DNA of 36,041 nucleotides from an uncultured cyanobacterium. Its GTDB lineage: Bacteria > Cyanobacteriota > Cyanobacteriia > PCC-6307 > Cyanobiaceae. Position 1 is the first letter of the stretch. Every line of letters begins with the position of its first letter. Under the pieces are notes generated by a model that had not been told where the DNA came from, did not search any database, and worked only from the letters and a program-made list of their open reading frames with translations. The position numbers and the translations under genes were made by a program. The DNA lies in the NCBI GenBank assembly GCA_903882285.1, contig CAIRWM010000134.1, positions 1-36,041 of the forward strand, read 5' to 3'. This document shows positions 18,367 through 27,435 of the stretch, one piece after another.

Positions 18367-19852
18367 CACCCTTGACCATCAGCTGATCAAGTTCGGCAAT
18401 CAGCCCCTCAATGCCTGAGCGGCTCAGCTGGCTGAGGTAGTCGCGCTTGAACTCCTCAAGGAAGGCACAGACCAACTGCTGCGAGCGTTCCAGAGCCGGA
18501 CCGCTCTCAAGCGCGGCGGCAAGCTCCTCCCAGAATCGGTCAATGCAGCGCTGCAGCAACTCCAGCTGCTCATCGTCGCGACGGCCCAGGCGCTCGCCCG
18601 TGCTGCGCGTCAGATCCAGCAGGCTGTCGACCATGCCACCAGCCAGTTGCCTGCTGAGCCCTTTCTCCACCTGCAGCAAGGGTTGCAATTGCCGCAGCGG
18701 TGGCGGCACCACCGTGCTCGAAACGCTCTGCTGCAGGGCATGGCCCAGAACCCCCTGCAGCTCCGGTGCCAGGCGGGGCGCCACCTGCACCAGCAACAGC
18801 GGTGCCCAGATGCGCACCAGCTCCACCAACTCGCGCTCATCGCTGCTGACCACCGTCTGATGGCTGCGCAGCGCCCTCAACCGGGAGGGCCAGCGGCGCG
18901 AGCGGATCACCCCCTGCAGCCCATCGATTAGCTGCAGGGCCAGCACCTCGAACAGCTCCACCGCCAGCAGGGAGACCACACCTCGGCTGATCACGGCTCG
19001 CAGCGGCTCGATGCTGATCAGACCGCTGCTCTGGAGACGCTCCAGCACCGGCACCAGGCGCAGCCAGCGCCAGAAGGGCAGCAACAGGGGGAGATCGATC
19101 CAGCGCCGCAGCAGAGCCTCGCCCCAGCTCAGGCCAGGGAGACGGCGGCGCAGACGGATGGCCCGCAGCAGGATGTCGAGGGCGAAAACGCTCTGGAACA
19201 GCAGCAGGTCGTAGCGCCAGAAGTGGTCCGTGGGCCGGCCGTTCTCATCGATCGAGCGCCAGTAGTTGGTGGCCATCAGAGGCAGCACCTGCTCCGTCCA
19301 GAAGCGGCGCTCCTGCTCCCAGGAGACGGAGGCGATGCGCTCGGGCGCCAGCAGCAGGGCGGCAGACTGGCGCGCCGAATCGCGATCAGCCCGCCCGCGC
19401 AGACGATTCTTGATGCGCTCGAGGGTGCCCGAGGCTTCGGCGCCCTCAAAGGGGTTGCTGTCGATCAGCTGACCGGTCAGCTGCTCCTGGCGCTGAAGCA
19501 GGAGTCTTTGCAGCGGACTGAGGGGGATACCGGCCGGATGGGCCCGCAGGCTCGCATCCAGCTCCAGGAACTGCCGGCGGTAGGCCTCGGTCTCGCGGTG
19601 CGGTTCGATCCCCTTGATCGGATCCACCCAGGGGGTGATGTCGGGGATGGCCTGCAGGGGCACCACCAGCGGCATCGAGGGGATCGGATAGAGGTTGCGC
19701 TGCAGCCAGAAGGTACGCAGCGGCACGTAGGTGAGGTCGAAGGCGACCCAGACCAGATTCACGGCGGCCCAGACGGCCACAAAGCGATCCCAGCCCCGCG
19801 CCAGGCGACTGGTGGGGGCGGGCAACGACTCGTGCCAGCGGGGACGCGCCAT
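18320..19852 (-). CDS. Conserved hypothetical membrane protein, ~510 aa
   Basis: N-term TM RFVAVWAAVNLVWVAFDLTYV, second TM LLLFQSVFALDILLRAI, long helical C-terminal half; no enzymatic motif recognised. Confidence 0.75.
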   Translation of the reverse strand: MARPRWHESLPAPTSRLARGWDRFVAVWAAVNLVWVAFDLTYVPLRTFWLQRNLYPIPSMPLVVPLQAIPDITPWVDPIKGIEPHRETEAYRRQFLELDASLRAHPAGIPLSPLQRLLLQRQEQLTGQLIDSNPFEGAEASGTLERIKNRLRGRADRDSARQSAALLLAPERIASVSWEQERRFWTEQVLPLMATNYWRSIDENGRPTDHFWRYDLLLFQSVFALDILLRAIRLRRRLPGLSWGEALLRRWIDLPLLLPFWRWLRLVPVLERLQSSGLISIEPLRAVISRGVVSLLAVELFEVLALQLIDGLQGVIRSRRWPSRLRALRSHQTVVSSDERELVELVRIWAPLLLVQVAPRLAPELQGVLGHALQQSVSSTVVPPPLRQLQPLLQVEKGLSRQLAGGMVDSLLDLTRSTGERLGRRDDEQLELLQRCIDRFWEELAAALESGPALERSQQLVCAFLEEFKRDYLSQLSRSGIEGLIAELDQLMVKGVMGSAEPPTPPAGSL

Positions 19853-19872
19853 GGGCGGCAGCGGGCGGGTGC

Positions 19873-20640
19873 GTGCCTAATCTGCCTGCCGAACCCGGTC
19901 CCTGCCGCACGAGTGCCTTGAGTTCCCCGGATCCCCAGCACAGCGACGGCCACGGCAACCCGCCGGCCAGCGGGCTCCGGGAGGACAGCCCCTGGGTCTT
20001 CTGGCGCAGTGTGCTGGTCACCCTGGCGGTCGCCCTCGGCATCCGCCAGTTCCTGCTGGAGGCGCGTTACATCCCCTCCGGCTCGATGCTGCCCGGGCTA
20101 CAGATCCAGGACAGGCTGCTGGTGGAGAAGCTCAGCTACCGCACCCGGCCGCCCAGGCGCGGCGAGATCGTGGTGTTCCACGCGCCCCAGCACTTCGATC
20201 CGGTGCTGACGGCCCAGGACGGGGCCGGGCCTCTGCGCTGCCTCATCGTCAACATCCCCCTGATCGGGCAACTGCCCGGGGTGCAGCACCCCGCCTGCGA
20301 CGCCTACATCAAACGGGTCATCGGCCTACCGGGCGAGCGGGTGAGCGTCGATCCCCGGGGCCGGGTGCGCATCGACGGCCAGCCGCTGAGCGAACCCTAC
20401 GTTCAGATCAGCTGCCCGATCGACAGCCAGGGCATGGGGCCGTGCCGACCGCTCAACACCGTGGTGCCCCCAGGCCATGTGCTGGTGCTGGGCGACAACC
20501 GCGCCAATAGCTGGGATGGACGCTTTTGGCCCGGCGGGCCCTTCCTGCCCCAGAGCGAGATCATCGGCCGCGCCTTCTGGCGCTTCTACCCCTTCAACGC
20601 AACGGGCCGCCTGGGAGTGACCAGCTCTGGGGCTCACTGA
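19873..20640 (+). CDS. lepB: Signal peptidase I
   Basis: Catalytic Ser box YIPSGSMLPGLQIQDRLLVEKLSY and Lys box AYIKRVIGLPGERVSV, VLGDNRANSWDGRFWPGGPFLP. Start uncertain (GTG 19873 or TTG 19918). Confidence 0.95.
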   Translation: MPNLPAEPGPCRTSALSSPDPQHSDGHGNPPASGLREDSPWVFWRSVLVTLAVALGIRQFLLEARYIPSGSMLPGLQIQDRLLVEKLSYRTRPPRRGEIVVFHAPQHFDPVLTAQDGAGPLRCLIVNIPLIGQLPGVQHPACDAYIKRVIGLPGERVSVDPRGRVRIDGQPLSEPYVQISCPIDSQGMGPCRPLNTVVPPGHVLVLGDNRANSWDGRFWPGGPFLPQSEIIGRAFWRFYPFNATGRLGVTSSGAH

Positions 20641-21964
20641 GCCCGGAGGCCACCACGACCCCCCGGGCCGCACCGAGCGGACCAGGACGGTTCGCGGCCC
20701 GGGAGCCACAGCCCGCCGCGGCACCTGGCCCCGCCTCGGGCCACGGCCGGCCGGGGTCGAACAGGATCCAGCGACGACTGCCCGGCGCCAGCACCTCGGG
20801 CTCAAGGCCGAGAAAGCGGCCCGGTCCCCAGCAGAGGGCCTGCCAGAGCTGAGCTGGCGTCCAGCCGCGACCCTCCACCAGCTCCTGCCAGAGCATCGGC
20901 AGCACCAGGCCATGGCCCGCCAGGCCGGGGCGACGCTGATCAAGCGGCAGCAGCTGCTCCTCCGCATCCAGCGCCTGGTGATGGACGCCCACGGCGACAA
21001 TCAGCCCGTCGGCCAGGGCGGCAATCAGCGCTTCCCGGTCCTGGGGACCTCCAAGCGAGGGCACCAGACGCCAGCCTTCGTCGGCGGGATCAAGGCGGCC
21101 GCTATCCGCCACCAGATGCCACCAACAGACACTGGCGAGGATCTGCGGGGTTGAAGCTTGCAGGGCTGGGTCCTCTGGCTGGGCCGCGACCCAGCTGCGC
21201 AGGCGCCGCACCGCCTCGGCGGTGGAGAGGTTCATCAGCCGCAGCGTGGCCTGGGGCAGGGCGCCGGCCAGGGCGAGCAGGGACTCCAGGGGCAGGGTCT
21301 CGCTGATCGGCGGGTCCAGGGGCCAGCCGGCCCGCAGGGCCTCGACGCACTCCCGCACGAACCCCTGCTGGGTCAGGGAGAGCTCGCGAGGGGCAAGCAG
21401 CACGGGACGCTCCCCCATCTCCGCCAGCCGCAGCCCCCGCTCCAGCAGAGTTAAAGGAGGCAGGGCCTCACCGCCGGCCAGACCCAGGGCCCCGGCCGCC
21501 AGCTGGGCGGCATGGTCGGCCAGCTCCTGATCGGCTCCATCGGCACTGAAACTGCCCCAGAGGCCGAACCGCAGCGGCTCAACCACGGCATCGGTTTCGG
21601 CCTCGGCACCGGCTTCGGCCGCCTCCCCGCGGTGCATCAGCCGCTCGGGTCGGTCCCGCCAGGGCGTGGCCCAAGGCAGCAGGGTCACGTGGCCGTAGCC
21701 CCCGGCCCGGGCGGCGGCAGCCAGGGACCGCAGGGTCTCGGCATGGCCGTCGAACGGATCCTCCAGCACGCTGTGGGGATCCACCAGCGGCGGAGCCAGC
21801 CAGCAGCCTTCAGCGTCGACCACCTTCGTGTCACGCTCTGGCCCGGAAGCGCTGGCCTCGAGCTCCAGCAGGCGACCGTCCTCGATCAGCACGTCGCTGG
21901 AGCGCCATGGTTGTCCCGGAGCATCGAGCCGCTGAACGCGGCGCAAAAGAAATCGACGGACCAT
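20594..21964 (-). CDS. Dihydroorotase-like protein (probably catalytically degenerate)
   Basis: Amidohydrolase architecture: DVLIEDGRLLELEA...LAPPLVDPHSVLEDPFDG...AARAGGYGHVTLLPWATP; metal-binding HxH motif not intact. Confidence 0.75.
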   Translation of the reverse strand: MVRRFLLRRVQRLDAPGQPWRSSDVLIEDGRLLELEASASGPERDTKVVDAEGCWLAPPLVDPHSVLEDPFDGHAETLRSLAAAARAGGYGHVTLLPWATPWRDRPERLMHRGEAAEAGAEAETDAVVEPLRFGLWGSFSADGADQELADHAAQLAAGALGLAGGEALPPLTLLERGLRLAEMGERPVLLAPRELSLTQQGFVRECVEALRAGWPLDPPISETLPLESLLALAGALPQATLRLMNLSTAEAVRRLRSWVAAQPEDPALQASTPQILASVCWWHLVADSGRLDPADEGWRLVPSLGGPQDREALIAALADGLIVAVGVHHQALDAEEQLLPLDQRRPGLAGHGLVLPMLWQELVEGRGWTPAQLWQALCWGPGRFLGLEPEVLAPGSRRWILFDPGRPWPEAGPGAAAGCGSRAANRPGPLGAARGVVVASGLSEPQSWSLPGGPLR

Positions 21965-21977
21965 GAATATGCCGTTG

Positions 21978-22023
21978 GCTGGGTTCAGAGGGCGCCTGCG
22001 GCTGGGTTCAGAGGGCGCCTGCG
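21978..22023. repeat. 23-bp perfect tandem duplication (GCTGGGTTCAGAGGGCGCCTGCG x2)
   Basis: Copies at 21978-22000 and 22001-22023; each contains the TGA stop (minus strand) context of the adjacent phosphatase gene. Confidence 0.97.
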
Positions 22024-23351
22024 GCGGTGCGATCGAGCACGCCGCCGAGGTGGGCGGTGAGGTTCATGCAGGCCACCACGGGCTGGCCTGCGGGCCCCTG
22101 CGGGTAGTCGATCACGGTGACCCCCCCATTGCCCTGCTTCACTGCCCAGATGTCGTCGGGACGCAGCCCGAGCAGGCCGCAAAGAATGGTCTTGTTCACC
22201 GCATCGTGAGCGACCACCAAGGCCGTCTCCGCATCCCGCAGGCTGCGCGCGATCGAATCCCAGGTCTCCAGGGAGCGGTCCCACACCTGCTGCAGGTTTT
22301 CGCCCTCGGGCATCTGCACGGAATGGGGCTGGAGCTTCCACTCGGCCAACAGCCGGGGCCAGCCCTCGGCGATCTCGCTCTCAAGCCGTCCTTCCCAGAG
22401 CCCATGGCCGATCTCGAGCAGGCCGGTGGTGCTGGTGAGCGGCACGCCGGGATGGTCCCGCAGGATCACCTCAGCCGTCTGACGCGGCCGGGCCATGGCA
22501 CTGGTGTAGGCGCGATGGATCGGCACCTCGGCCAGGAAGCGGCGGGCCGCCTCGGCCTGGGCCAGGCCGTTGGTGTTGAGGGGGATGTCGATCTGGCCCT
22601 GAAAGCGGCCCTGCCGGTTCCAGTCGGTCTCGCCATGGCGCACCAGCAGCAGCCGGGGCCCGGGCCCCGTCGGCGGCAGCGGAGGGCCGAGGTGAGAGCA
22701 GCCGTTGAGCGAGTCGATCTGCACGTCGACTGCGCCAGTGACGGCGCGCTGCAGATTGAGCACGGAGATCGAGGCGTTGTCGAGCCGCAGCCGGCGGAAG
22801 CCGGCGGCGTCGAGGCCGAGCAGCTGCAGCAGCAGGCAGCGCAGGATCGCGTTGTGAGCGACCACCAGCACCGTCTCCTGCCGCTCGCCGTCGAGGGCGG
22901 AGCGGTGCCGCTCCAGCAGTCCCCCCACGAAGCGGCGGGCCTGCACCATCAACTCCGGCAGGGGGCGATAGCGGCTGCCATCGGCGCGCGCCAGCTCGAG
23001 ACGCTCGGGAGCCTCACGCCAGCAGCGCTCGCCCTCGGGATCGAGGCGGCCGAGCTCTTGGCGCAGCCGGCCGCTCCAGGGGGCGAGATCGATCTCGAGC
23101 AGATCGTCGTCGAGCTGGGCGGAGCCGGCGTGGCCCTGGCTCTCGAGCAGCAGTGCGGCGGTGTCGCGGGCCCGGCTCAGCGGTGAGCTGTAGGCGGCAG
23201 CCAGAGGCAGCTCGGCGAGGGCGGCACCGGCCCGGCGAGCCTGGCTGGCCCCCTCCTTGGTGAGGGAGGAGAGATCGTCGCGACCCTGAATGCGGTGCTC
23301 GACATTGAAACTGCTCAGCCCATGTCGGACCAGCAGGATGCGAAGGGTCAA
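22008..23351 (-). CDS. Two-domain histidine phosphatase (phosphoglycerate-mutase-like superfamily)
   Basis: Two RHG domains: LRILLVRHGLSSFNVEHRIQGR and LLLVRHGETDWNRQGRFQGQIDIPLN, each with a downstream AHNAI / AHDAV His. Start placed at TTG 23351 just before the first RHG domain; ORF extends upstream to 23495. Confidence 0.85.
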   Translation of the reverse strand: MTLRILLVRHGLSSFNVEHRIQGRDDLSSLTKEGASQARRAGAALAELPLAAAYSSPLSRARDTAALLLESQGHAGSAQLDDDLLEIDLAPWSGRLRQELGRLDPEGERCWREAPERLELARADGSRYRPLPELMVQARRFVGGLLERHRSALDGERQETVLVVAHNAILRCLLLQLLGLDAAGFRRLRLDNASISVLNLQRAVTGAVDVQIDSLNGCSHLGPPLPPTGPGPRLLLVRHGETDWNRQGRFQGQIDIPLNTNGLAQAEAARRFLAEVPIHRAYTSAMARPRQTAEVILRDHPGVPLTSTTGLLEIGHGLWEGRLESEIAEGWPRLLAEWKLQPHSVQMPEGENLQQVWDRSLETWDSIARSLRDAETALVVAHDAVNKTILCGLLGLRPDDIWAVKQGNGGVTVIDYPQGPAGQPVVACMNLTAHLGGVLDRTAAGAL

Positions 23352-24940
23352 TGGCCTTGCGCCGCAGGCCACGTCATCGTAAGAGAGCGGCCTCGGCCAA
23401 GAGAACGCACCAGCATGCGGTCGGCGGAGAGAATCAGACCAACCCATCACGCGGCGAGGCCCAACGGTTGAGCGGCCACCCCTCCATACCCCCATCCCAG
23501 GTCCCTGACCCGAGCGGGCCGGTCCCCGCGCCGGGCCCTGGGGGTTCCACTCCCCCCCCTGGGGCGGCGGGCCCCCTGGCCGGCTGGAAGACCCTCCTGG
23601 CCCTGATCAGCCTCGCCTTCAGCGTCCTGCTTTGGTTCAACGGCCTGGTCGACAGCCTGTCGCGTCCCTCCGTGGTCGACGCCCTCAGCCTGCGCCAACT
23701 GGAACTCTCGGCCCTGGCCGCCGCCGCCGTGCCGGAGGCGCTGCAACCCACCCTGCTGGGGAAGGATCCGCGCGCCAACCTGGCCGATGAACTGGAGCGC
23801 CAGATGCAGGGATCGACTCTGCCCGCTCCGGCGGTGCAGCGGCTTGAACTGGCCCTGCTGCTGCGGGGCCGCGCCCCAGAGGCCAGTGCAGGCCAGTTAC
23901 GGGAGCTGCGCGAGATGATCGACACGCCACGGCGCCCCCTTCTCGACGCCCTGATCGCCGGCGAGCGCCCGTTGCCGGAGCAGCAGCGGCAACTGCTCGC
24001 CGCCTGGAAGGCACCGACGATGCTGCAGCAACTGAGCTGCGAGCAGCTCGGCGGCCCGGAGAGTGCCTGTCCGGCCGCCCGCTCTGGCTCCCGCCTATTG
24101 CTTCAGCTCCTGGGGGTGAGTCTGGTGCCAGGAGTTCTTCTGCTGGGCGGTTTGATCCTGCTGCTGCGGGAGGGGTGGCTGACCTGGCGCGGCCGATTGG
24201 CGCCAGCCGCCCAGCTACTGGGTCCGCCCCTCGATGTGGTGGATGTGACGCTGCTGATCTCCGGCGGCTTCGTGCTGATGGGCGAAGTGCTCACGCCCCA
24301 GCTGCTCCAGGGGGGCCTGACGGCGGTCGTGGGGGGGCTGGCCCTCTCCGAGGCGCTCAGCCAGGGCGTGCAGGTGATCGTGCTCTACCTGGGATTGATG
24401 ACGGCGCCCCTGCTGATGCTGTGGCGCCTGCTCGCCGCCAGCCACTCGATCCCGCCGCCTGGGGGCTGGCTGCAGTGGCACTGGCACCCCCCGGGCACGG
24501 CCCTGCTGCAGGCGGTGCGCACCCTGCTGATGGTGCTGCCGGTGGTGGCCCTCTCCGGTTGGCTGATCGACACGGTCTGGAAGGATCCCGGCGGCAGCAA
24601 TCCCCTGCTCGAGCTGGTGCTGACCAGTGCCGATTCACGCGCCCTCGCCTGCTTGGCCTTCACGGCGATCGTTCTGGCCCCTCTGTTTGAGGAAACCCTC
24701 TTCCGCGGCGTGCTGCTGCCGGTGATCGGCCAGCGCTGGGGACCAGGACGGGGCGTGCTGGTGAGCGCTGCAATCTTCGCCCTAGCCCACCTGAGCCTGG
24801 GGGAGCTGGTGCCCCTTTTCCTGCTAGGCCTCGGCCTCGGCTGGCTGCGCTGGCGCACAGGTCGGCTGGCGGCCCCGGTACTGATGCATGGCCTCTGGAA
24901 CGGCCTGACCTTCCTGAATCTGCTGCTGCTGGCGAACTGA
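23351..24940 (+). CDS. CPBP-family intramembrane glutamic protease/metalloprotease
   Basis: Multi-TM; APLFEETLFRGVLLPVIGQRWG, AIFALAHLSLGELVPLF, PVLMHGLWNGLTF are ABI/CPBP motifs. True start probably near 23468 (TTG) because the ORF start overlaps the divergent gene. Confidence 0.88.
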   Translation: MALRRRPRHRKRAASAKRTHQHAVGGENQTNPSRGEAQRLSGHPSIPPSQVPDPSGPVPAPGPGGSTPPPGAAGPLAGWKTLLALISLAFSVLLWFNGLVDSLSRPSVVDALSLRQLELSALAAAAVPEALQPTLLGKDPRANLADELERQMQGSTLPAPAVQRLELALLLRGRAPEASAGQLRELREMIDTPRRPLLDALIAGERPLPEQQRQLLAAWKAPTMLQQLSCEQLGGPESACPAARSGSRLLLQLLGVSLVPGVLLLGGLILLLREGWLTWRGRLAPAAQLLGPPLDVVDVTLLISGGFVLMGEVLTPQLLQGGLTAVVGGLALSEALSQGVQVIVLYLGLMTAPLLMLWRLLAASHSIPPPGGWLQWHWHPPGTALLQAVRTLLMVLPVVALSGWLIDTVWKDPGGSNPLLELVLTSADSRALACLAFTAIVLAPLFEETLFRGVLLPVIGQRWGPGRGVLVSAAIFALAHLSLGELVPLFLLGLGLGWLRWRTGRLAAPVLMHGLWNGLTFLNLLLLAN

Positions 24941-24958
24941 GGGTCCCGGCCTGGCAAC

Positions 24959-24977
24959 GGGAGCTTGCTGAGCTCCC
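24959..24977. terminator. Hairpin between the CPBP protease gene and the ftsL-like gene
   Basis: GGGAGCT-TGCTG-AGCTCCC perfect 7-bp stem; ends 6 nt before ATG 24984. Confidence 0.4.
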
Positions 24978-24983
24978 CGATGG

Positions 24984-25466
24984 ATGGTTCACTTGCGCAG
25001 TGTCTTGAGCGGACCTGTGCTCGCCTCCCTCTCCACCGCCACCACGCGGACCCAGCGACGAGTCGCCGAACACCGCTCCCTGCAGCTGATTCAGGGCTCG
25101 CTGTCCGCCCGCAAGGTAGAGCGCCAGTCGCCCTGGCTCGCCGGCTTGCATCGCATCAGCACCGGCTTCCTGGCCGGTCTGGGGCTGTCGGTGGTGGGCC
25201 TCAGCGCCCTGACCCTGCACTGGCAGAACCAATGGGCCTCAAGTTACGGGCAGCTTGAAGCCGCAAAATCGCTGGAGCACCGCCTGCAGGAATCGGCCGC
25301 CGTGCTGGAACAGCACCATCTGAGTGCGGTCAAGCGGCCGGGACAGCTCGTTCCCACCAGCAGCGAAAAGCTCATCCATATCTCCGAACCTGTCACGATT
25401 CGCCGCAACAGCGTCCTACCCCTGCTCGCCGGCATTCAGCTCGGCCGCATTCCCGCAGGTTTCTGA
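24984..25466 (+). CDS. Short bitopic membrane protein upstream of ftsI; FtsL-like candidate
   Basis: Basic cytoplasmic N-term, one TM (TGFLAGLGLSVVGLSALTLHW), predicted coiled-coil (QLEAAKSLEHRLQESAAVLEQHHL), TGATG overlap with ftsI. Confidence 0.65.
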   Translation: MVHLRSVLSGPVLASLSTATTRTQRRVAEHRSLQLIQGSLSARKVERQSPWLAGLHRISTGFLAGLGLSVVGLSALTLHWQNQWASSYGQLEAAKSLEHRLQESAAVLEQHHLSAVKRPGQLVPTSSEKLIHISEPVTIRRNSVLPLLAGIQLGRIPAGF

Positions 25467-27325
25467 TGGCGGGCAGCTTCACCCGCCGCCATCCCCCAGG
25501 GGGCCCAAGCCACCGCACCGGCTGCCCCCCTTCGCCCCGGGGCAGCAATCGCCCCGGACGCCACCGGGTCGTGGAGATCCAGCCACTCTCCAGTGCTCGG
25601 ATGTTGGCGGTGTTTCTGCTGTTGATTACCGCTCTGGGCGGACTGGGGTTAAGGCTGGCCTGGCTGCAGATCGTCGATGGCCACCGGCTGCAGGCCAAGG
25701 CCCGCGCCATCCAGACCCATTCCATCACGCCCCTCGGGCAGCGCCGCACCATTGTCGATCGCATGGGTCGTCTGGTGGCCCTCGATGAGGAGCGCTTCAC
25801 GCTCTGGGCCCACCCTCGCTACTTCAACTTCCCCGGCGACGAACCGCAGAGTGTGCGCAAGCCGGAAGACGTGGCCGAGAAACTCGCCATGGTCCTGGCT
25901 CGCCCTAAACAGGAGATCCTCTCCGCGATCGGCGATCGGCGCAGCGGCGTCAAGATCACCACAGGGCTTGATCCCGAGACGGCCCAGAGCGTGCGGGATC
26001 TCGGCATTAGCGGCCTCGATCTCGAGGCCTACCCCCAGCGGATCTACCCCCAGGCTCAGTTGTTCGCCAACGTGGTTGGCTTCCTCAACCTGGAGCGCGT
26101 GCCCCAGGCCGGGCTCGAGCAGAGCCGCGACACCGATCTCCAGCGGCAGGAGACAACCTTCAGCATGCGTCGCGGCGCCGACGGCACGCCCCTGCCGGAT
26201 GGCATCCAGGCCGGCTCGCTCTACGGAGATGACCTGCGCCTGCAGCTCACCCTCGATGCCCGTCTGCAGCAGGTGGCCCAGCAGGCGCTGGCCAAACAGG
26301 TCAAGCAGTGGGGGGCCAAGCGCGGCGCCGCCCTGGTGATGGACGCCCGCACCGGCGAGATGCTGGCCCTGGCCTCGACCCCCACTTACGACCCCAACCG
26401 ATTCTGGAGCTACAACCCCGGCGTCTTCCGCGAATGGTCCGTGCAGGATCTCTACGAACCGGGCTCCACCTTTAAGCCGATTAACCTGGCGCTGGCCCTG
26501 CAGGAGAAGGCGATTGATCCGAAGGGAACCGTCAATGATGTTGGCCAGTTAACAATCGGCGGCTGGCCGATCTTCAACGCCGATCGCCGCGCCAACGGTG
26601 TGATTGATTTCCCCACAGTGCTGCAGGCCTCCAGCAACGTCGGCATGGTTGATGCCATGTCCCGGGTGAAGCCCTCCCACTTCTGGCGCTGGCTGCACAC
26701 CCTCGGCATCGATGACGTGCCCGACACCGACCTGCCCGGTGCCGTGGCCGGCCAGCTCAAGACCCGCGCCGAGTTCACGGGCAGTGCGATCGAACCGGCC
26801 ACCGCCGCCTTCGGCCAGGGCTTCTCGCTGACGCCCCTGAAACTGATTCAGCTGCACGCGATGCTGGCCAACGGCGGCCGGCTGGTAAGCCCCCACATCA
26901 CCCGCGGCCTTCGCTCCGGCGATGCGCTGGCCAGTGGCAGCAAGCCCGGTGGCATGCAGCTGCTCGATCCCAAGATCACCCGCACCGTGATCGACTGGAT
27001 GGAGACGGTGGTGGAGAAGGGCAGCGGCAAGGGTCTGAAAATTCCCGGCTACCGCCTCGGTGGCAAGACCGGCACCGCCCAGAAGGCCCAGAACGGTGTC
27101 TACATCCCGGGGGCGCGTATCTGCAGCTTCGTTGCTGTGCTTCCGATCGAAGACCCCCGCTATGTCGTGTTAGTGGTGGTCGACGAGCCCCAGGGGGGCA
27201 ATGCCTACGGCTCCACCGTGGCCGTGCCTGTGACCAAGGAGATCATCGAAGCCCTTCTGGTGATCGAGAAAGTGCCCCCCAGTACCCCCATCGACAACGC
27301 CAAGGTGACCAAATCGCTCACCTGA
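25466..27325 (+). CDS. ftsI: Peptidoglycan D,D-transpeptidase FtsI / PBP2-type penicillin-binding protein
   Basis: N-term TM, PBP dimerisation domain, SxxK (GSTFKPINLA), SSN (ASSNVGM), KTG (GGKTGTAQKA). Confidence 0.95.
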   Translation: MAGSFTRRHPPGGPSHRTGCPPSPRGSNRPGRHRVVEIQPLSSARMLAVFLLLITALGGLGLRLAWLQIVDGHRLQAKARAIQTHSITPLGQRRTIVDRMGRLVALDEERFTLWAHPRYFNFPGDEPQSVRKPEDVAEKLAMVLARPKQEILSAIGDRRSGVKITTGLDPETAQSVRDLGISGLDLEAYPQRIYPQAQLFANVVGFLNLERVPQAGLEQSRDTDLQRQETTFSMRRGADGTPLPDGIQAGSLYGDDLRLQLTLDARLQQVAQQALAKQVKQWGAKRGAALVMDARTGEMLALASTPTYDPNRFWSYNPGVFREWSVQDLYEPGSTFKPINLALALQEKAIDPKGTVNDVGQLTIGGWPIFNADRRANGVIDFPTVLQASSNVGMVDAMSRVKPSHFWRWLHTLGIDDVPDTDLPGAVAGQLKTRAEFTGSAIEPATAAFGQGFSLTPLKLIQLHAMLANGGRLVSPHITRGLRSGDALASGSKPGGMQLLDPKITRTVIDWMETVVEKGSGKGLKIPGYRLGGKTGTAQKAQNGVYIPGARICSFVAVLPIEDPRYVVLVVVDEPQGGNAYGSTVAVPVTKEIIEALLVIEKVPPSTPIDNAKVTKSLT

Positions 27326-27435
27326 GCGGCTGCCGCCCTGTGCGGTTTCCCACAAGCGTTCAGGCCAGGCCAGGCCTCCACCGCCGCCCTGGCTAGCGTT
27401 GAACTCTCAATGGTCCTGTCCTGAGCCCAAGCCCG

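Noticed and set aside
20594-21964. Calling the dihydroorotase-like gene a disrupted pseudogene
   Set aside because: The reading frame is open and full length; motif loss fits a maintained pseudoenzyme better than decay.
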